A stretch of DNA of 64,000 nt from Caenorhabditis remanei (GCF_010183535.1 NC_071329.1:13888001-13952000), one strand, 5' to 3'. Counted from the first letter of the stretch, positions 33,929-45,600 are shown. The notes: generated by a model from the sequence alone, not told the origin. Made by a program: numbers and translations.

Positions 33929-35995
33929 GAATATTCTCTTCCCACCTGAATAACATCACAATCATTATTAGATTTCTTTGGAACAAGAACTTTGGTTAGA
34001 ACTGATAGTAGAGTATCATTAACTTGTCCACCAACCGGCTGACCATTCATTTGAGCCAGACTGTCGTAAAATTGAACTGTTGGAAATCCTTGGTTGAACT
34101 GAAATAACTCCGAAGATTTCTGTGAAATACTCTTGAAAACTCAGCTCACCAAGTTTTTAGCCAAATCGAATGGGTCTGAGTTCTTATTATCTTCCAGATT
34201 TATGACGGCAAACTTTGGTTTTGAACTGAAAAAAATACAATATAAGATCAGATTAAACTAATGTGGGGATTTTTGTTTTTGAAACAAAAAATATTATTCT
34301 TTCTGAGCATTCGATAGGAGAGTTCATGGTTAGTGGAGAAGAAGGGTGAGTGTCAACAAGGCAACAAATGTAGTTCTCACACTCGTCTGAATTTGTATCG
34401 AATTCTCAAGATTAGAAGTAAAAATAGAATGTCGAAAAAAAATTGTAAAACACATAAAGGGTCTCTCCCGAAGCTGGTAACCAGGTAACACAATAGTCAT
34501 AGAAACGAAATGTGGCTGAGATTTATTAACACTTCTGAAGAATGCTCGTTCAGTATTTTTTGATTCTTTGAAATTTCACAATTTGTATATACTCTAATTT
34601 TCTCAAAAAGTCGAATAGGAACAGTTGTATATCAGGAAACATTGGAATACTAAAGTTAGAAAAAAATGTTTGAGAGCTCACATTTTTTCAAACGAGCGGT
34701 TAGATTGGAGTGAGAAAAATGTAGGTTGCTATTCAATTCCATGACATTTTATGAGATTAGAAAATGTCGTGTTTATGAGTTCCCAAAATGGAAAGTTAAC
34801 AATTTCTTTTTTTTTCGAAAAAAAAAAAACGACTTGAGGCAATAAAATTGGGAATGAGGCATTCCAAAAGAGGTACTTCGAAATGGAATAGAAAAAATAG
34901 AACATACCTGCAATGGGCAGGGCCATGACGAAAATTTCATGCTCACTCGAAGTCCCGGACGGCACGGCCCGGTCTGCCCGGGGTTTGAAATTCAAAAATT
35001 ATTTTGAACGAAAATTTAAAATTTAAACAAATTCCGAAAACGTCGAATGTTTGACCATGCGTTAGACTTCAATCAAAACCTATTAGCACGACACGCTTCT
35101 CACAATCGCGCTCTACCGAAACGTGTACGAAAAATGAGAGACTCAGAGAAAAAGACACATTTTTCAATGGCATTTCGGTGGAGCGCAGTTGTAAGAACTG
35201 TGCCGAGCTAATAGTTATGCATCAAAACATTGGATTTTTTAAATGAAAAATTTCTAGAAAATTCAAAATAATTGATTAAAAAATGGGTAGCTTTTCTCGA
35301 AGCCGGGCCGAGCCGAAGATTTGCAAGTTTGAAATACCATAAATGCTTCCACAAAAATCGCAATTTTCAATGAATTTTTCAAAAAAAAAAGTTAGATTTT
35401 CAATCCAAGAAGTGGTAGAGGCTACAAACTAGAATTCGATGGAACGGATAAGACCAAGAAAGACTACTTGAATGATGAAAGAACACCCATCTCTCTACTT
35501 TATTCTATCTTATTCACACCTAACTCTTTTAATATAAATCCGTCACTCCTACATACTTTAAACTCCATTTGGACATTCTCACTCTCGAGTCGAACAAGTA
35601 AAGTTACATAATACTCTTTTATGATCTCCCACCCCCTTTTTCTACTCTTTTCTCATAACTGAGTCTCCATGGCAACTTTCACATCGGGTCATTTGTAGGG
35701 CGTGTGTGTCTAGAAGGGCGGGAGAGGAAAGGATTATTTGACATATTCTATTTCGAAGAAGGAGGTCGTCTGGAGGATAATGAAGGATAAGAAGAGGGGG
35801 CAAAGTTCATAATGGAAACGGGGCAGGTGGATGTTTGTCTACGGATGAGTTGTCACAGATTTGACCAACCCGAGAGCGAGCCGAGCAAAAATTGAATTCG
35901 AAGAAGGTGACTGAAAAAGATACTCACCGAAATAAGTCGTCAACGCTGTATTCTCCATTTACAGTTGGTACCGTGAATCGTTTTCGTTTTCCCAT
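33919..35995 (-). CDS. Small protein of unknown function, 3' end overwritten by a transposon
   Basis: Exons 35995-35928, 34225-34150 and 34098-33919 join in frame to about 107 residues: MGKRKRFTVPTVNGEYSVDD, then KPKFAVINLEDNKNSDPFDL, NQGFPTVQFYDSLAQMNGQP and VNDTLLSVLTKVLVPKK. The reading frame as modelled runs into the 626-bp transposon and stops about four codons inside it. In the fragments at 27.6 and 30.9 kb the same frame continues as YSVYL. Alternatively a donor after VIQ leads to lost 3' exons. The first intron (1.7 kb) holds a MITE and a GGCCCGG repeat. No family recognised; expression is uncertain. Confidence 0.5.
34955..35315. repeat. GGCCCGG-bounded repeat with nested MITE
   Basis: It is bounded by GCACGGCCCGGTCTGCCCGG on the left and GCCGGGCCGAGCCG on the right, with the same AT-rich type of interior as the copies at 0.7 and 2.5 kb. 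The 129-bp TTAGCAC MITE is nested inside it. Confidence 0.45.
35083..35211. mobile_element. 129-bp TA-flanked MITE, short relative of the 3.9-kb copy
   Basis: Ends TTAGCACGACACGCTTCTCA and (mirror) TTAGCTCGGCACAGTTCTTA with TA on both flanks. It carries the same CGCGCTCTACCGAAA and GAGAAAAAGACACATTTTTC segments as the element at 3894-4242, but only one pair of arms. Confidence 0.7.
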
Positions 35996-37646
35996 GTTGT
36001 GTGGTTCTGGAAAATACTTTAAGGAGTTATAATTAGGAAACTGACATTTGTTTTTTTTTTAATTGGGCGCATTTTTAACAAACTTCAAGTTAATTATAGT
36101 GCGGAACACCTCTGGTCTTGAATAACTCATTTCATCTCTGAAATAGGGAGAGTTTCCAAAAAAAAAGAAAACAATTTTTGAGATAAAACGATTCTAGTAG
36201 GAACAGAACAAGACAGGAGACGACTAGACTATTGGTTGCTTACCGATAATCACTTTACGGTAGAACGTTTTTGCTTAAGAAACCAAATATTTCGCAACTG
36301 GACGTTTTGCAACCATTTCAAAACGTCCGGATGCGAAAAATCCGGCTGCATAATGTCCGGTTTCGAAATTTCTGGATTTGAGATCAAGGCAAAACTTCAT
36401 ATTAACCGGATATTTGCCGGTAAATGGTGTTTCAGTAAATCTTTTCGATAAAAATTTACTGGAACGTTCCGGAAAAACCCACCAGACAAGACTGAACAAG
36501 AAAAGATAAGACGAGTCGAGGAGCGAATGGGACCGTGATAATTAGAAATGAGACCGGGTGAAACCAAACGAAGTACTATACAAACTATATGAGACTATAT
36601 GATACCATGAGAGAATATAAGAGTACTGAACCGATAAGACAATATCAGACCTAATCGATCCCGACTCGAGATACAGTTACGGTTCGAGACCTATACATAT
36701 GGTTGGAAAGGAAATCGGCTGGGATTTCCAAAACTATTTTCAAATTTTACTGAACGCATCTAGGAATTGAAAAATTGAGATAAAAGTTTAAGCTCTGACC
36801 CGATTCTTAACCATACAAAATGTTCGAATAGGTGGTGAGGGGAAACCTCCCACTCCCAGGTAATGGACGAAAATAGACAAGAAAGAACACGACTAGGCGA
36901 GACTGGACCTGACAAGAAACGTGGTACTACCGAAATTAATTATATCCTTGCAATTAATAGTTTCAGTGATTTCAACTATTCCAGACTATCCCTGTAAAAA
37001 CCAAACACAACAATACAAAACAAAACAAACCCACCAAAAAGAGAATGCAAAAGAAAAGAAAAGGGGCTGTCGTCGTTGAGTCCTCTCCTTCAACCACCTT
37101 TCTATGTCTCTTCTCCTCCAAAACTCTCTCTTTCATCTCTCCCATTTCTTCGTTGAAATGAGCACTGTCAGGAGATTTATCCGTCGTCTTCTTTTGTTGT
37201 CTCTCACTCTCTTATATTCTAGTTTTGTATATTCTTTAGCCGTTAGCTCTTCGCTTTTTTTCTTTATTCCTCTTCTCTGGTTTTGCTGTACGTTGAGGTG
37301 ACGACAGAAAAGAAGAAAAAAAAATGGGGGAAAATGAGATGAGAGAAAGACACAGAAAGATATGATAAGATTTTGTATCTATTTCTTTTTCCTTTCGTCC
37401 CAATAAATATATATATATATATATATATGATGATAACAGGTTAGAGAATGAAATTATAAGGGTCTAGACTTGAAGAACTTGCACGTACAAAGAGGTTAGA
37501 AGTTCAAGATAATTTAAGAATAAAAGCAGAAACATCCCAATTATCTTGTTAAGGTTCCCATTTGACATTCCAAAAGGAAACAGATCAAACTTCAAAACAC
37601 AAGTCCTCACGAAACTATCCAGAAAAATCTTCTATTGATTGTTTCA
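35996..37646. other. Intergenic region with low-complexity tracts
   Basis: No gene supported. Notable content: a purine-rich stretch with many short GAGAC / CGAGAC motifs (36480-36920), pyrimidine-rich DNA at 37080-37280, and a TA microsatellite at 37407-37428. The last 130 bp are the conserved 3' flank of the chemoreceptor genes. Confidence 0.5.
37407..37428. repeat. (TA)n microsatellite
   Basis: About eleven consecutive TA dinucleotides. Confidence 0.9.
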
Positions 37647-38797
37647 TCATATCATAACTGAAGACCCCACTCGAATTCCACTCCTTCGAATTGATTGCCG
37701 GCTGAAAATAATAAGATGAATAATTCGAAAAAAAAATCATTCACCGTCTCAGTTTTGTCAGAACGAATTTTCTGAACGGAGGAAAAAATATCAACAAAGA
37801 AATCGTATTTGCAGAAGAATGAGCAGTAAACCAGGCTACACACAACTCTGTTAAAAATTGGGCCTGATCAACTTCAGATACAGCTAATATTGCTATCATA
37901 CATGGGGGTCCTAAACAAAATGAAGCCGTTGCAAATTGAATAATCAGAGTTCTGATTGTTTCGATGGGCTTCTCATAGTTATACTTGGATATTATGGGTT
38001 TCAGTTGATACATCATCTTGAATATGTCGACCGTAAAAATGAGAAATAACAAAATAAATCCGACTCCTCCCAAAAAAGCACATATTAAAAGTAGTACTAT
38101 ATTCAACGTCTTGACGTATAAATCAAAATGTTTTATGCTCCGAAAACCTTCAGAGTGTATTCACGTAGATTCTGAGGATACTATACATTAGTTGTATTCA
38201 AGTCAAGAGCCTACCGTTTCAATATAAATTCATTGTTCTTCTTTGGATATGTGGGTTGTATGAAACCAAAAACAAGTCATTACAGGCTAATCATGCAGAG
38301 AAAATAAAAAAAACATCTCAAACGATTTTGGAATAATATGAACGTTTAAAGCGGTGGCAATGCCTTGATGTTTTTTCGCGAAGCAACATATTAAAGATTC
38401 CAATTGAGCAGATGTTATTAAAAATGAAACCATCTGAAATAAAGAAGACTATTAGTTGGTAAGCTATACAAACCATTGAAAAATGAGTTGAGATTTCGAA
38501 CCATTCCGCCAGAATTCCTCAGAGTACGCTGCTATAATGGGAAATAGAGGTACGGGCTGCATCAAAAAGTAAGATGGAAATCTAATAGAAAACACATTAT
38601 CTGAAACTGAGATTTAGTTGAGACCTGTGGAGTTGATCAACCTGAAAAACCAGCAAATAATAACGAAAACTGTCTAATGATCTGCATTGAAACAGCAGCA
38701 AATAAATACCAAATAAGTTCAGAAAAATTGAAATCGTGCCAATGAAATGTTAATAGTTTATGAGCCACGCAGGTTCAGAGAAATTAAGTGCGTACAT
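37647..38797 (-). pseudogene. Sri-like chemoreceptor pseudogene A
   Basis: It has the same five-exon layout as the apparently intact copy at 39.7-40.8 kb. Lesions: a TAA in exon 1, where other copies read NYYHF (about 38755), and loss of one T in a T-run of exon 2 (ACTTTTTGATG), giving TGA. Exon 4 is open (FKMMYQLKPIISKYNYEKPI; HSSANTISLLIFFPPFRKFV), so decay is recent. C-terminal exon intact. Confidence 0.75.
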
Positions 38798-39660
38798 GAA
38801 AATAAATTGAACTTGAATTTAAGAATAGAAGAATTGCAAAAAAAATTTAAGTGCGGAAATATGACAGGTGAAAGTTTTGTGGCTTGTCAGTGCTTCTCGG
38901 CAAATGTCGCCAAGTCTAGGAGCACAGCTTCACAAGTGTTACTTAAAAGCAGGCCTATAAACTTTCTACTATATTTACGTGCTTCTTCGGGAATTTCTGT
39001 AATCCATTCAAATTATGTATTTATCCCAAAATCCAAAACTCACATCCTCAAGACTCGAAGCAGCTCGGTAGAAACCATCGCATGCAACATTTACACGTTC
39101 AGCAACAGGCGCGCAGACTGCAGCATCAGCAACGCATCAATCACACGCGTTCCGTTTTCTGAAACGTGTCGGCAGCACGTGTGAAACAAGCAGGATGAGG
39201 AAATATATCCGCAATAAAACCGCTGCTCTCCAACAGCATCTACGCAACATCCAGCAAGTGCGCTCCATTTTTTCGGTTACGAAAACTTATCAATGAAATA
39301 TAGCAAAAGAGGTAGCGGCCTAATTTTAACAACGTCAGAGCAGCACAGAAGCAACATTTCCGCAACACGTACGCAACAGTAGGGCAACACAACCGCATCA
39401 GGCCAGCACTCTACGCTTGCCTGCTGCGCCAATGCTGCGAGCCTGATTGGAGTTTGCTTTGAAGCAGTTTGAGCGTAATTTAACATGGCAAAATGGAAAA
39501 TATTGTAAACGGGAAAGAATAAAAGCATTTGATGATTCTAGTTTTGTGAGCAACACCTCAGAGAGTCATCAAAGTGGTTTCAGTGTGCATCTCATGGTAC
39601 AGTTGTCAACAAAATCCTCATCAAAAAGCTATCCAGAAAAATCTTCTATTGATTGTTTCA
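38798..39660. repeat. Spacer with GCAACA-rich degenerate minisatellite
   Basis: From about 39080 to 39440 the sequence is crowded with GCAACA, GCAGCA and CGCAAC hexamers and ACGTGT/CGCACA variants. Base composition differs sharply from the AT-rich flanks, so it is probably an insertion. Open frames here are not convincing. Confidence 0.45.
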
Positions 39661-40813
39661 TCATATCATAACTGAAGACCCCACTCGAATTTCACTCCTT
39701 CGAACTGATTGCCGGCTGAAAATAGTATGATGATTAATTCGAATAAAAACTATCATTCACCATCTCAGTTTTGTCAGAACGAATTTTCTGAACGGTGGAA
39801 AAAATGTCAACAAAGAAATCGTGTTTGCAGAAGAATGAGCAGTAATGCAAGCTAAACATAACCGGGTTAAAAATTGGGCTTGATCAACTCCAGATAAAAC
39901 TATTATCGTCAATAGAAATGGTGATCCTAAACTAAGTGAAGCTGTTGCGAATTGTATAGTCAGAGTTCTGATTGCTTCGATGTGCTTCTCATAGTTATAC
40001 TTGGATATTCTGGGTTTCAGTTGATACATCATCTTGAATATGTCTACCGTAAAAATGAGAAATAACAAAATAAATCCGACTCCTCCCAAAGCAACACATA
40101 TTATGAATAGTACTAGACTGAACGTCTTGACGTATACCTCAAAATATTGTATACTCCGAAAACCTTCAGAGTATTCACGTAGATTCTGAAGACACTGTAC
40201 ATTAGCTGCATTCAAGTCAATGACCTACCGTTTCAATATAAATCCACTGTTCTTCTTTGGATATGTGGGTTGTATGAAACCAAAAGCAGATTACTACATC
40301 AGAAACAATGCAGAGAAAATAGCAAAACAGCTCAAGCGATTTAGGAATAATGTGAACATTTAAAGCAGTTGCAATGGCTTGATGTTTCTTCTCGAAACAA
40401 AATATTAGAGATTCCAATTGAGCGGCGGTAATAAACATTGTAATAATCTAAAATAAGGAAGTCTATTGGTTGGCAAACTATACAAACCACTGAAAAATGA
40501 GATGGGATATCGAACCATTCCGCCAGAATTCCGACAGTGTAACCTGCTAGTATGGGAAATAGAGGTATGAGTTGCATCAAACAAGTAAGATGAAAGTCTA
40601 ATAGAAAACACATTATCTGAAATTGAGATTTGATTTAGATCTGTGGAGTTGTTCAACCTGAAAAACTAGCAAATAATAACGAAAACTGTCTAATGATCTG
40701 CACTGAAACAACAGCAAATAAATACCAAACAAGTTCAGAAAAATTGAAATGGTTCCAATGAAATGATAATAGTTTATGAGCCACGCAGGTTCAGAGAAAT
40801 CGACTACGTACAT
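39661..40813 (-). CDS. Sri-like seven-transmembrane chemoreceptor, apparently intact
   Basis: Nematode chemosensory GPCRs of the Str superfamily sense odorants in ciliated neurons. Exons: 40813-40658, 40616-40498, 40447-40229, 40185-39761, 39715-39661. The product starts MYVVDFSEPAWLINYYHFIG, and has FGIYLLLFQCRSLDSFRYYL in the first loop, LLDFHLTCLMQLIPLFPILA (TM3), CFEKKHQAIATALNVHIIP (loop 2), EEQWIYIE (extracellular), GGVGFILLFLIFTVDIFKMM (TM5), HSSANTISLLTFFPPFRKFV (TM7) and a short last exon ending SSVMI. The HLTxLMQ and FxxKHQAIA motifs point to the Sri family; the exact subfamily needs a profile search. All frames and splice signals look sound, unlike neighbouring copies. A conserved motif sits about 100 bp upstream. 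Confidence 0.78.
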
Positions 40814-41740
40814 GAAGATAAACTGGACCTGATTTTCTAGGACAGAGTTGAAAAATTTTATTTCCGGAAATGAGGCAGGTGAGAGTTTTTCAAATTGCCA
40901 GTAGTTTCTGTAAAGGACGACTGACGTCTTTTTTAATTCAGATTATGATACTTCAGACAATTATAAAACACTTTTGTTATTGGAGCATACGTTAAGAATT
41001 GCTCTAAACACTCAGGTATTTTTTGGCGAGAGTTGGGCTGAGAAACTGTCAAACGGGCCATGTGGCCATCTTAATTAAAAAAAGACAACTGAAATTAGAA
41101 CCACGCCGCTTATTTAAGCTTGCAGTTTAAGCTCCGCCCACAACTTAATGCGCTTGCTCGAATTTTTTTTTGAAAATCCTTGTCGAAACTTTATTTTTTC
41201 ACAGTAAACATCCTTGTTAATTTGTTTCCGTACATTCTATACGGTTGGCACCGTACTCTAAAACATTTCTTTAAAGTCGCTTGAGTTTCTAGACCCACTT
41301 CGTATGCCATTGTGTTGCCGCCTTGACCTACGCATTTTTCGTCGCTATTTGTGTTAATTTCGCTTACAAATGGAGAATTTCGGCAATCTTGGGCGCTGGC
41401 GGAGGCACGTTTTGGGTTTTAGACCAAATTTACAGTTTTTCTTGTTTTATTGTAGGTTTTAGCCGCGTGGCGTTGAAATAAATTGATTCATCAAAAAGTT
41501 GCGTTTTGTTGGTTTCCGCGCGTTTCAGGTTCTAGTTTGTGTCAAAAATTGGTTTAGATATAAATTATAGTGACTTTTCAAATATTTGTCGTTTTTCTTA
41601 CATTTTGTGTGTTTCTCGTTATTATAGCTAGGACTTACTTCTAATTCTTAGTGAATCGGTAGTTCGTTTTACTATTCTAGTCACAATCCCACTTTCAGCC
41701 AAGTATCAAATTACCCTACTAATCGACATTCTTAGTTCTT
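40814..41740. other. Chemoreceptor promoter side and unassigned repeat-like DNA
   Basis: The first 130 bp contain the shared upstream motif (about 40907-40930). From 41080 to 41560 the sequence has several GC-richer blocks (GCTCCGCCCAC, GCGCTGGCGGAGGCACG) and looks like a decayed insertion, but I cannot assign it. Confidence 0.4.
40904..40934 (-). promoter_or_regulatory. Conserved motif upstream of Sri-like genes
   Basis: On the gene strand it reads GACGTCAGTCGTCCTTTACA followed by GAAACTACTG. Related sequence lies about 85-100 bp upstream of the start in two other Sri-like copies (CGTCAGTTCTCCTTTAAAG at about 61895-61913; CGTCAATCCTCCTTCAATG at about 62498-62516), each followed by GAAACCACTG. 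A weaker match sits at about 49508. A candidate promoter element; function inferred only from position and conservation. Confidence 0.5.
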
Positions 41741-42600
41741 TTTTAGTTACTGTCTTAGTCTTACAAGACTTTCGTTTTCCCTGACCCCGATTATTATTCA
41801 AAACTGTGATAGATTGAGTTAATAGCAGATGTCTTTATCTAACGTAGACATGTCAACTAATTCACACATTGTCTCTCTCTCGGTATATTGTTTTGGACAC
41901 GTTTCTTCACGTATTGCCATCGGCCTCCTTATCTCCTTGGGGAATCGGTCCGAACGGATAACTTTGGGGGAAACTTGGAACCTTGAACGGTCGGATAAGA
42001 GGACGCACCTGTCCTTTGCCAGATGACTATCTTCTCCTGTCACCCAACTTCACTTTCGTTTGAATATTCACGTTTTTGTTTGACCTCATCAACCTCTTTC
42101 TCCTTTTTCCGTGCCCTTTCCCAAGACAACATATAATATGTAGATGGACACTTGCCTATTGTTTCATTACTGTTGACACAAACCACCTGCTCACTTATCT
42201 CTATGGGAAATCTCTTTTTTACGGCCTATCCTATTAGACCAACAGATGGCTGTTTCCTACCAGACTCCGCCCATTGGTCCCCAGTCTCCTCATCATCATT
42301 TTCTTGGCTCAGTCGTCCACCATCTTTCCGTATGGGATGGTGACTCTTCTATCTTCTCTTTTTTGGCCATCTATATATCCACATAACCATGATTTATCTC
42401 GTAATTATATTTCTTATTTGCTCAGTTCGTTTATGAATTAATGTTTTGTTTTTCAGTGGTAAAGCACAGTGCATGAAGAGCAAACCGACCGGCTTGATAG
42501 ATGAGGAACGGTGGAGTGCAAGAAACGGTGGACAAGAGAGCAATGGGTCAATAGGATGATCAAACTGATAGACGTGAGTTATAAACCCTAGAATCAAGAT
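41741..42600. mobile_element. Outer flank of the left satellite arm
   Basis: Unique-looking DNA from about 41925 to 42600 reappears inverted at 57170-57900, outside the right satellite array (for example AGCACAGTGCATGAAGAGC and CCACCATCTTTCCGT). The adjoining 41741-41920 piece reappears near 59740-59905 in the same orientation. These blocks appear to be parts of one repeat family that carries the satellite. The open frames in it have no recognisable domain. Confidence 0.55.
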
Positions 42601-42619
42601 ACTTTATCGCTCTTCACTT

Positions 42620-45600
42620 TGACTTCCCCCACCATTCTTATCTGTGTCGGTTCCGGTTAGACTGATCGAGCATGGCGCTGTAATAGTCTATACTTATCCG
42701 GGCTGAGGTTTACTTCAGTAGACGCGGGTTTGAATCCTCCCGGGTTAAAATCAACAAAATTGTAATTAAAATTCCTAAAAATAGGACATTTTTTAAATCT
42801 AGGAATCTATAAAATTATAATTGAAATTCTTAAAAACGGGATACTTTTTATGAAATTAACTTCCCCCACCATTCTTATCTGTGTCGGTTCCGGTTAGACT
42901 GATCGAGCATGGCGCTGTAATAGTCTATACTTATCCGGGCTGAGGTTTACTTCAGTAGACGCGGGTTTGAATCCTCCCGGGTTAAAATCAACAAAATTGT
43001 AATTAAAATTCCTAAAAATAGGACATTTTTTAAATCTAGGAATCTATAAAATTATGATTGAAATTCCTAAAAATAGGACATTTTTTAAATCTAGGAATCT
43101 ATAAAATTATGATTGAAATTCTTAAAAACGGGATACTTTTTATGAAATTAACTTCCCCCACCATTCTTATCTGTGTCGGTTCCGGTTAGACTGATCGAGC
43201 ATGGCGCTGTAATAGTCTATACTTATCCGGGCTGAGGTTTACTTCAGTAAACGCGGGTTTGAATCCTCCCGGGTTAAAATCAACAAAATTGTAATTAAAA
43301 TTCCTAAAAATAGGACATTTTTTAAATCTAGGAATCTATAAAATTATGATTGAAATTCTTAAAAACGGGATACTTTTTATGAAATTAACTTCCCCCACCA
43401 TTCTTATCTGTGTCGGTTCCGGTTAGACTGATCGAGCATGGCGCTGTAATAGTCTATACTTATCCGGGCTGAGGTTTACTTCAGTAGACGCGGGTTTGAA
43501 TCCTCCCGGGTTAAAATCAACAAAATTGTAATTAAAATTCCTAAAAATAGGACATTTTTTAAATCTAGGAATCTATAAAATTATGATTGAAATTCTTAAA
43601 AACGGGATACTTTTTATGAAATTAACTTCCCCCACCATTCTTATCTGTGTCGGTTCCGGTTAGACTGATCGAGCATGGCGCTGTAATAGTCTATACTTAT
43701 CCGGGCTGAGGTTTACTTCAGTAGACGCGGGTTTGAATCCTCCCGGGTTAAAATCAACAAAATTGTAATTAAAATTCCTAAAAATAGGACATTTTTTAAA
43801 TCTAGGAATCTATAAAATTATGATTGAAATTCTTAAAAACGGGATACTTTTTATGAAATTAACTTCCCCCACCATTCTTATCTGTGTGGGTTCCGGTTAG
43901 ACTGATCGAGCATGGCGCTGTAATAGTCTATACTTATCCGGGCTGAGGTTTACTTCAGTAGACGCGGGTTTGAATCCTCCCGGGTTAGTAATGAACGAAA
44001 TTGTAATTAAAATTCCTAAAAATAGGACATTTTTTAAATCTAGGAATCTATAAAATTATGATGGAAATTCCTAAAAATAGACATTTTTTAAATCTAGGAA
44101 TCTATAAAATTATGATGGAAATTCCTAAAAATAGGACATTTTTTAAATCTAGGAATCTATAAAATTATGATTGAAATTCTAAAAACGGGATACTTTTTAT
44201 GAAATTAACTTCCCCCACCATTCTTATCTGTGTCGGTTCCGGTTAGACTGATCGAGCATGGCGCTGTAATAGTCTATACTTATCCGGGCTGAGGTTTACT
44301 TCAGTAGACGCGGGTTTGAATCCTCCCGGGTTAGTAATGAACGAAATTGTAATTAAAATTCCTAAAAATAGGACATTTTTTAAATCTAGGAATCTATAAA
44401 ATTATGATGGAAATTCCTAAAAATAGACATTTTTTAAATCTAGGAATCTATAAAATTATGATGGAAATTCCTAAAAATAGGACATTTTTTAAATCTAGGA
44501 ATCTATAAAATTATGATTGAAATTCTAAAAACGGGATACTTTTTATGAAATTAACTTCCCCCACCATTCTTATCTGTGTCGGTTCCGGTTAGACTGATCG
44601 AGCATGGCGCTGTAATAGTCTATACTTATCCGGGCTGAGGTTTACTTCAGTAGACGCGGGTTTGAATCCTCCCGGGTTAGTAATGAACGAAATTGTAATT
44701 AAAATTCCTAAAAATAGGACATTTTTTAAATCTAGGAATCTATAAAATTATGATGGAAATTCCTAAAAATAGACATTTTTTAAATCTAGGAATCTATAAA
44801 ATTATGATGGAAATTCCTAAAAATAGGACATTTTTTAAATCTAGGAATCTATAAAATTATGATTGAAATTCTAAAAACGGGATACTTTTTATGAAATTAA
44901 CTTCCCCCACCATTCTTATCTGTGTCGGTTCCGGTTAGACTGATCGAGCATGGCGCTGTAATAGTCTATACTTATCCGGGCTGAGGTTTACTTCAGTAGA
45001 CGCGGGTTTGAATCCTCCCGGGTTAAAATGAACAAAATTGTAATTAAAATTCCTAAAAATAGGACATTTTTTAAATCTAGGAATCTATAAAATTATGATT
45101 GAAATTCTTAAAAACGGGATACTTTTTATGAAATTAACTTCCCCCACCATTCTTATCTGTGTGGGTTCCGGTTAGACTGATCGAGCATGGCGCTGTAATA
45201 GTCTATACTTATCCGGGCTGAGGTTTACTTCAGTAGACGCGGGTTTGAATCCTCCCGGGTTAAAATCAACAAAATTGTAATTAAAATTCCTAAAAATAGG
45301 ACATTTTTTAAATCTAGGAATCTATAAAATTATGATGGAAATTCCTAAAAATAGACATTTTTTAAATCTAGGAATCTATAAAATTATGATGGAAATTCCT
45401 AAAAATAGGACATTTTTTAAATCTAGGAATCTATAGAATTATGATTGAAATTCTTAAAAACGGGATACTTTTTATGAAATTAACTTCCCCACCATTCTTA
45501 TCTGTGTCGGTTCCGGTTAGACTGATCGAGCATGGCGCTGTAATAGTCTATACTTATCCGGGCTGAGGTTTACTTCAGTAGACGCGGGTTTGAATCCTCC

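Noticed and set aside
33272..33986. Protein-coding open frames with NGPNRKEWSQPQ repeats
   Set aside because: They are frames through the internal repeats of a palindromic transposon, present on both strands.
36236..36499. Cys-rich open frames on both strands
   Set aside because: The sequence consists of short inverted and direct motifs (CGTCCGG, AATCCGG); no signal peptide or splice sites.
42660..42755. Functional tRNA gene in every satellite unit
   Set aside because: A- and B-box-like motifs and a variable-arm hairpin are present, but the sequence before the A box does not pair with CGGGTTA after the T-arm, and the T-stem has a C-C mismatch.
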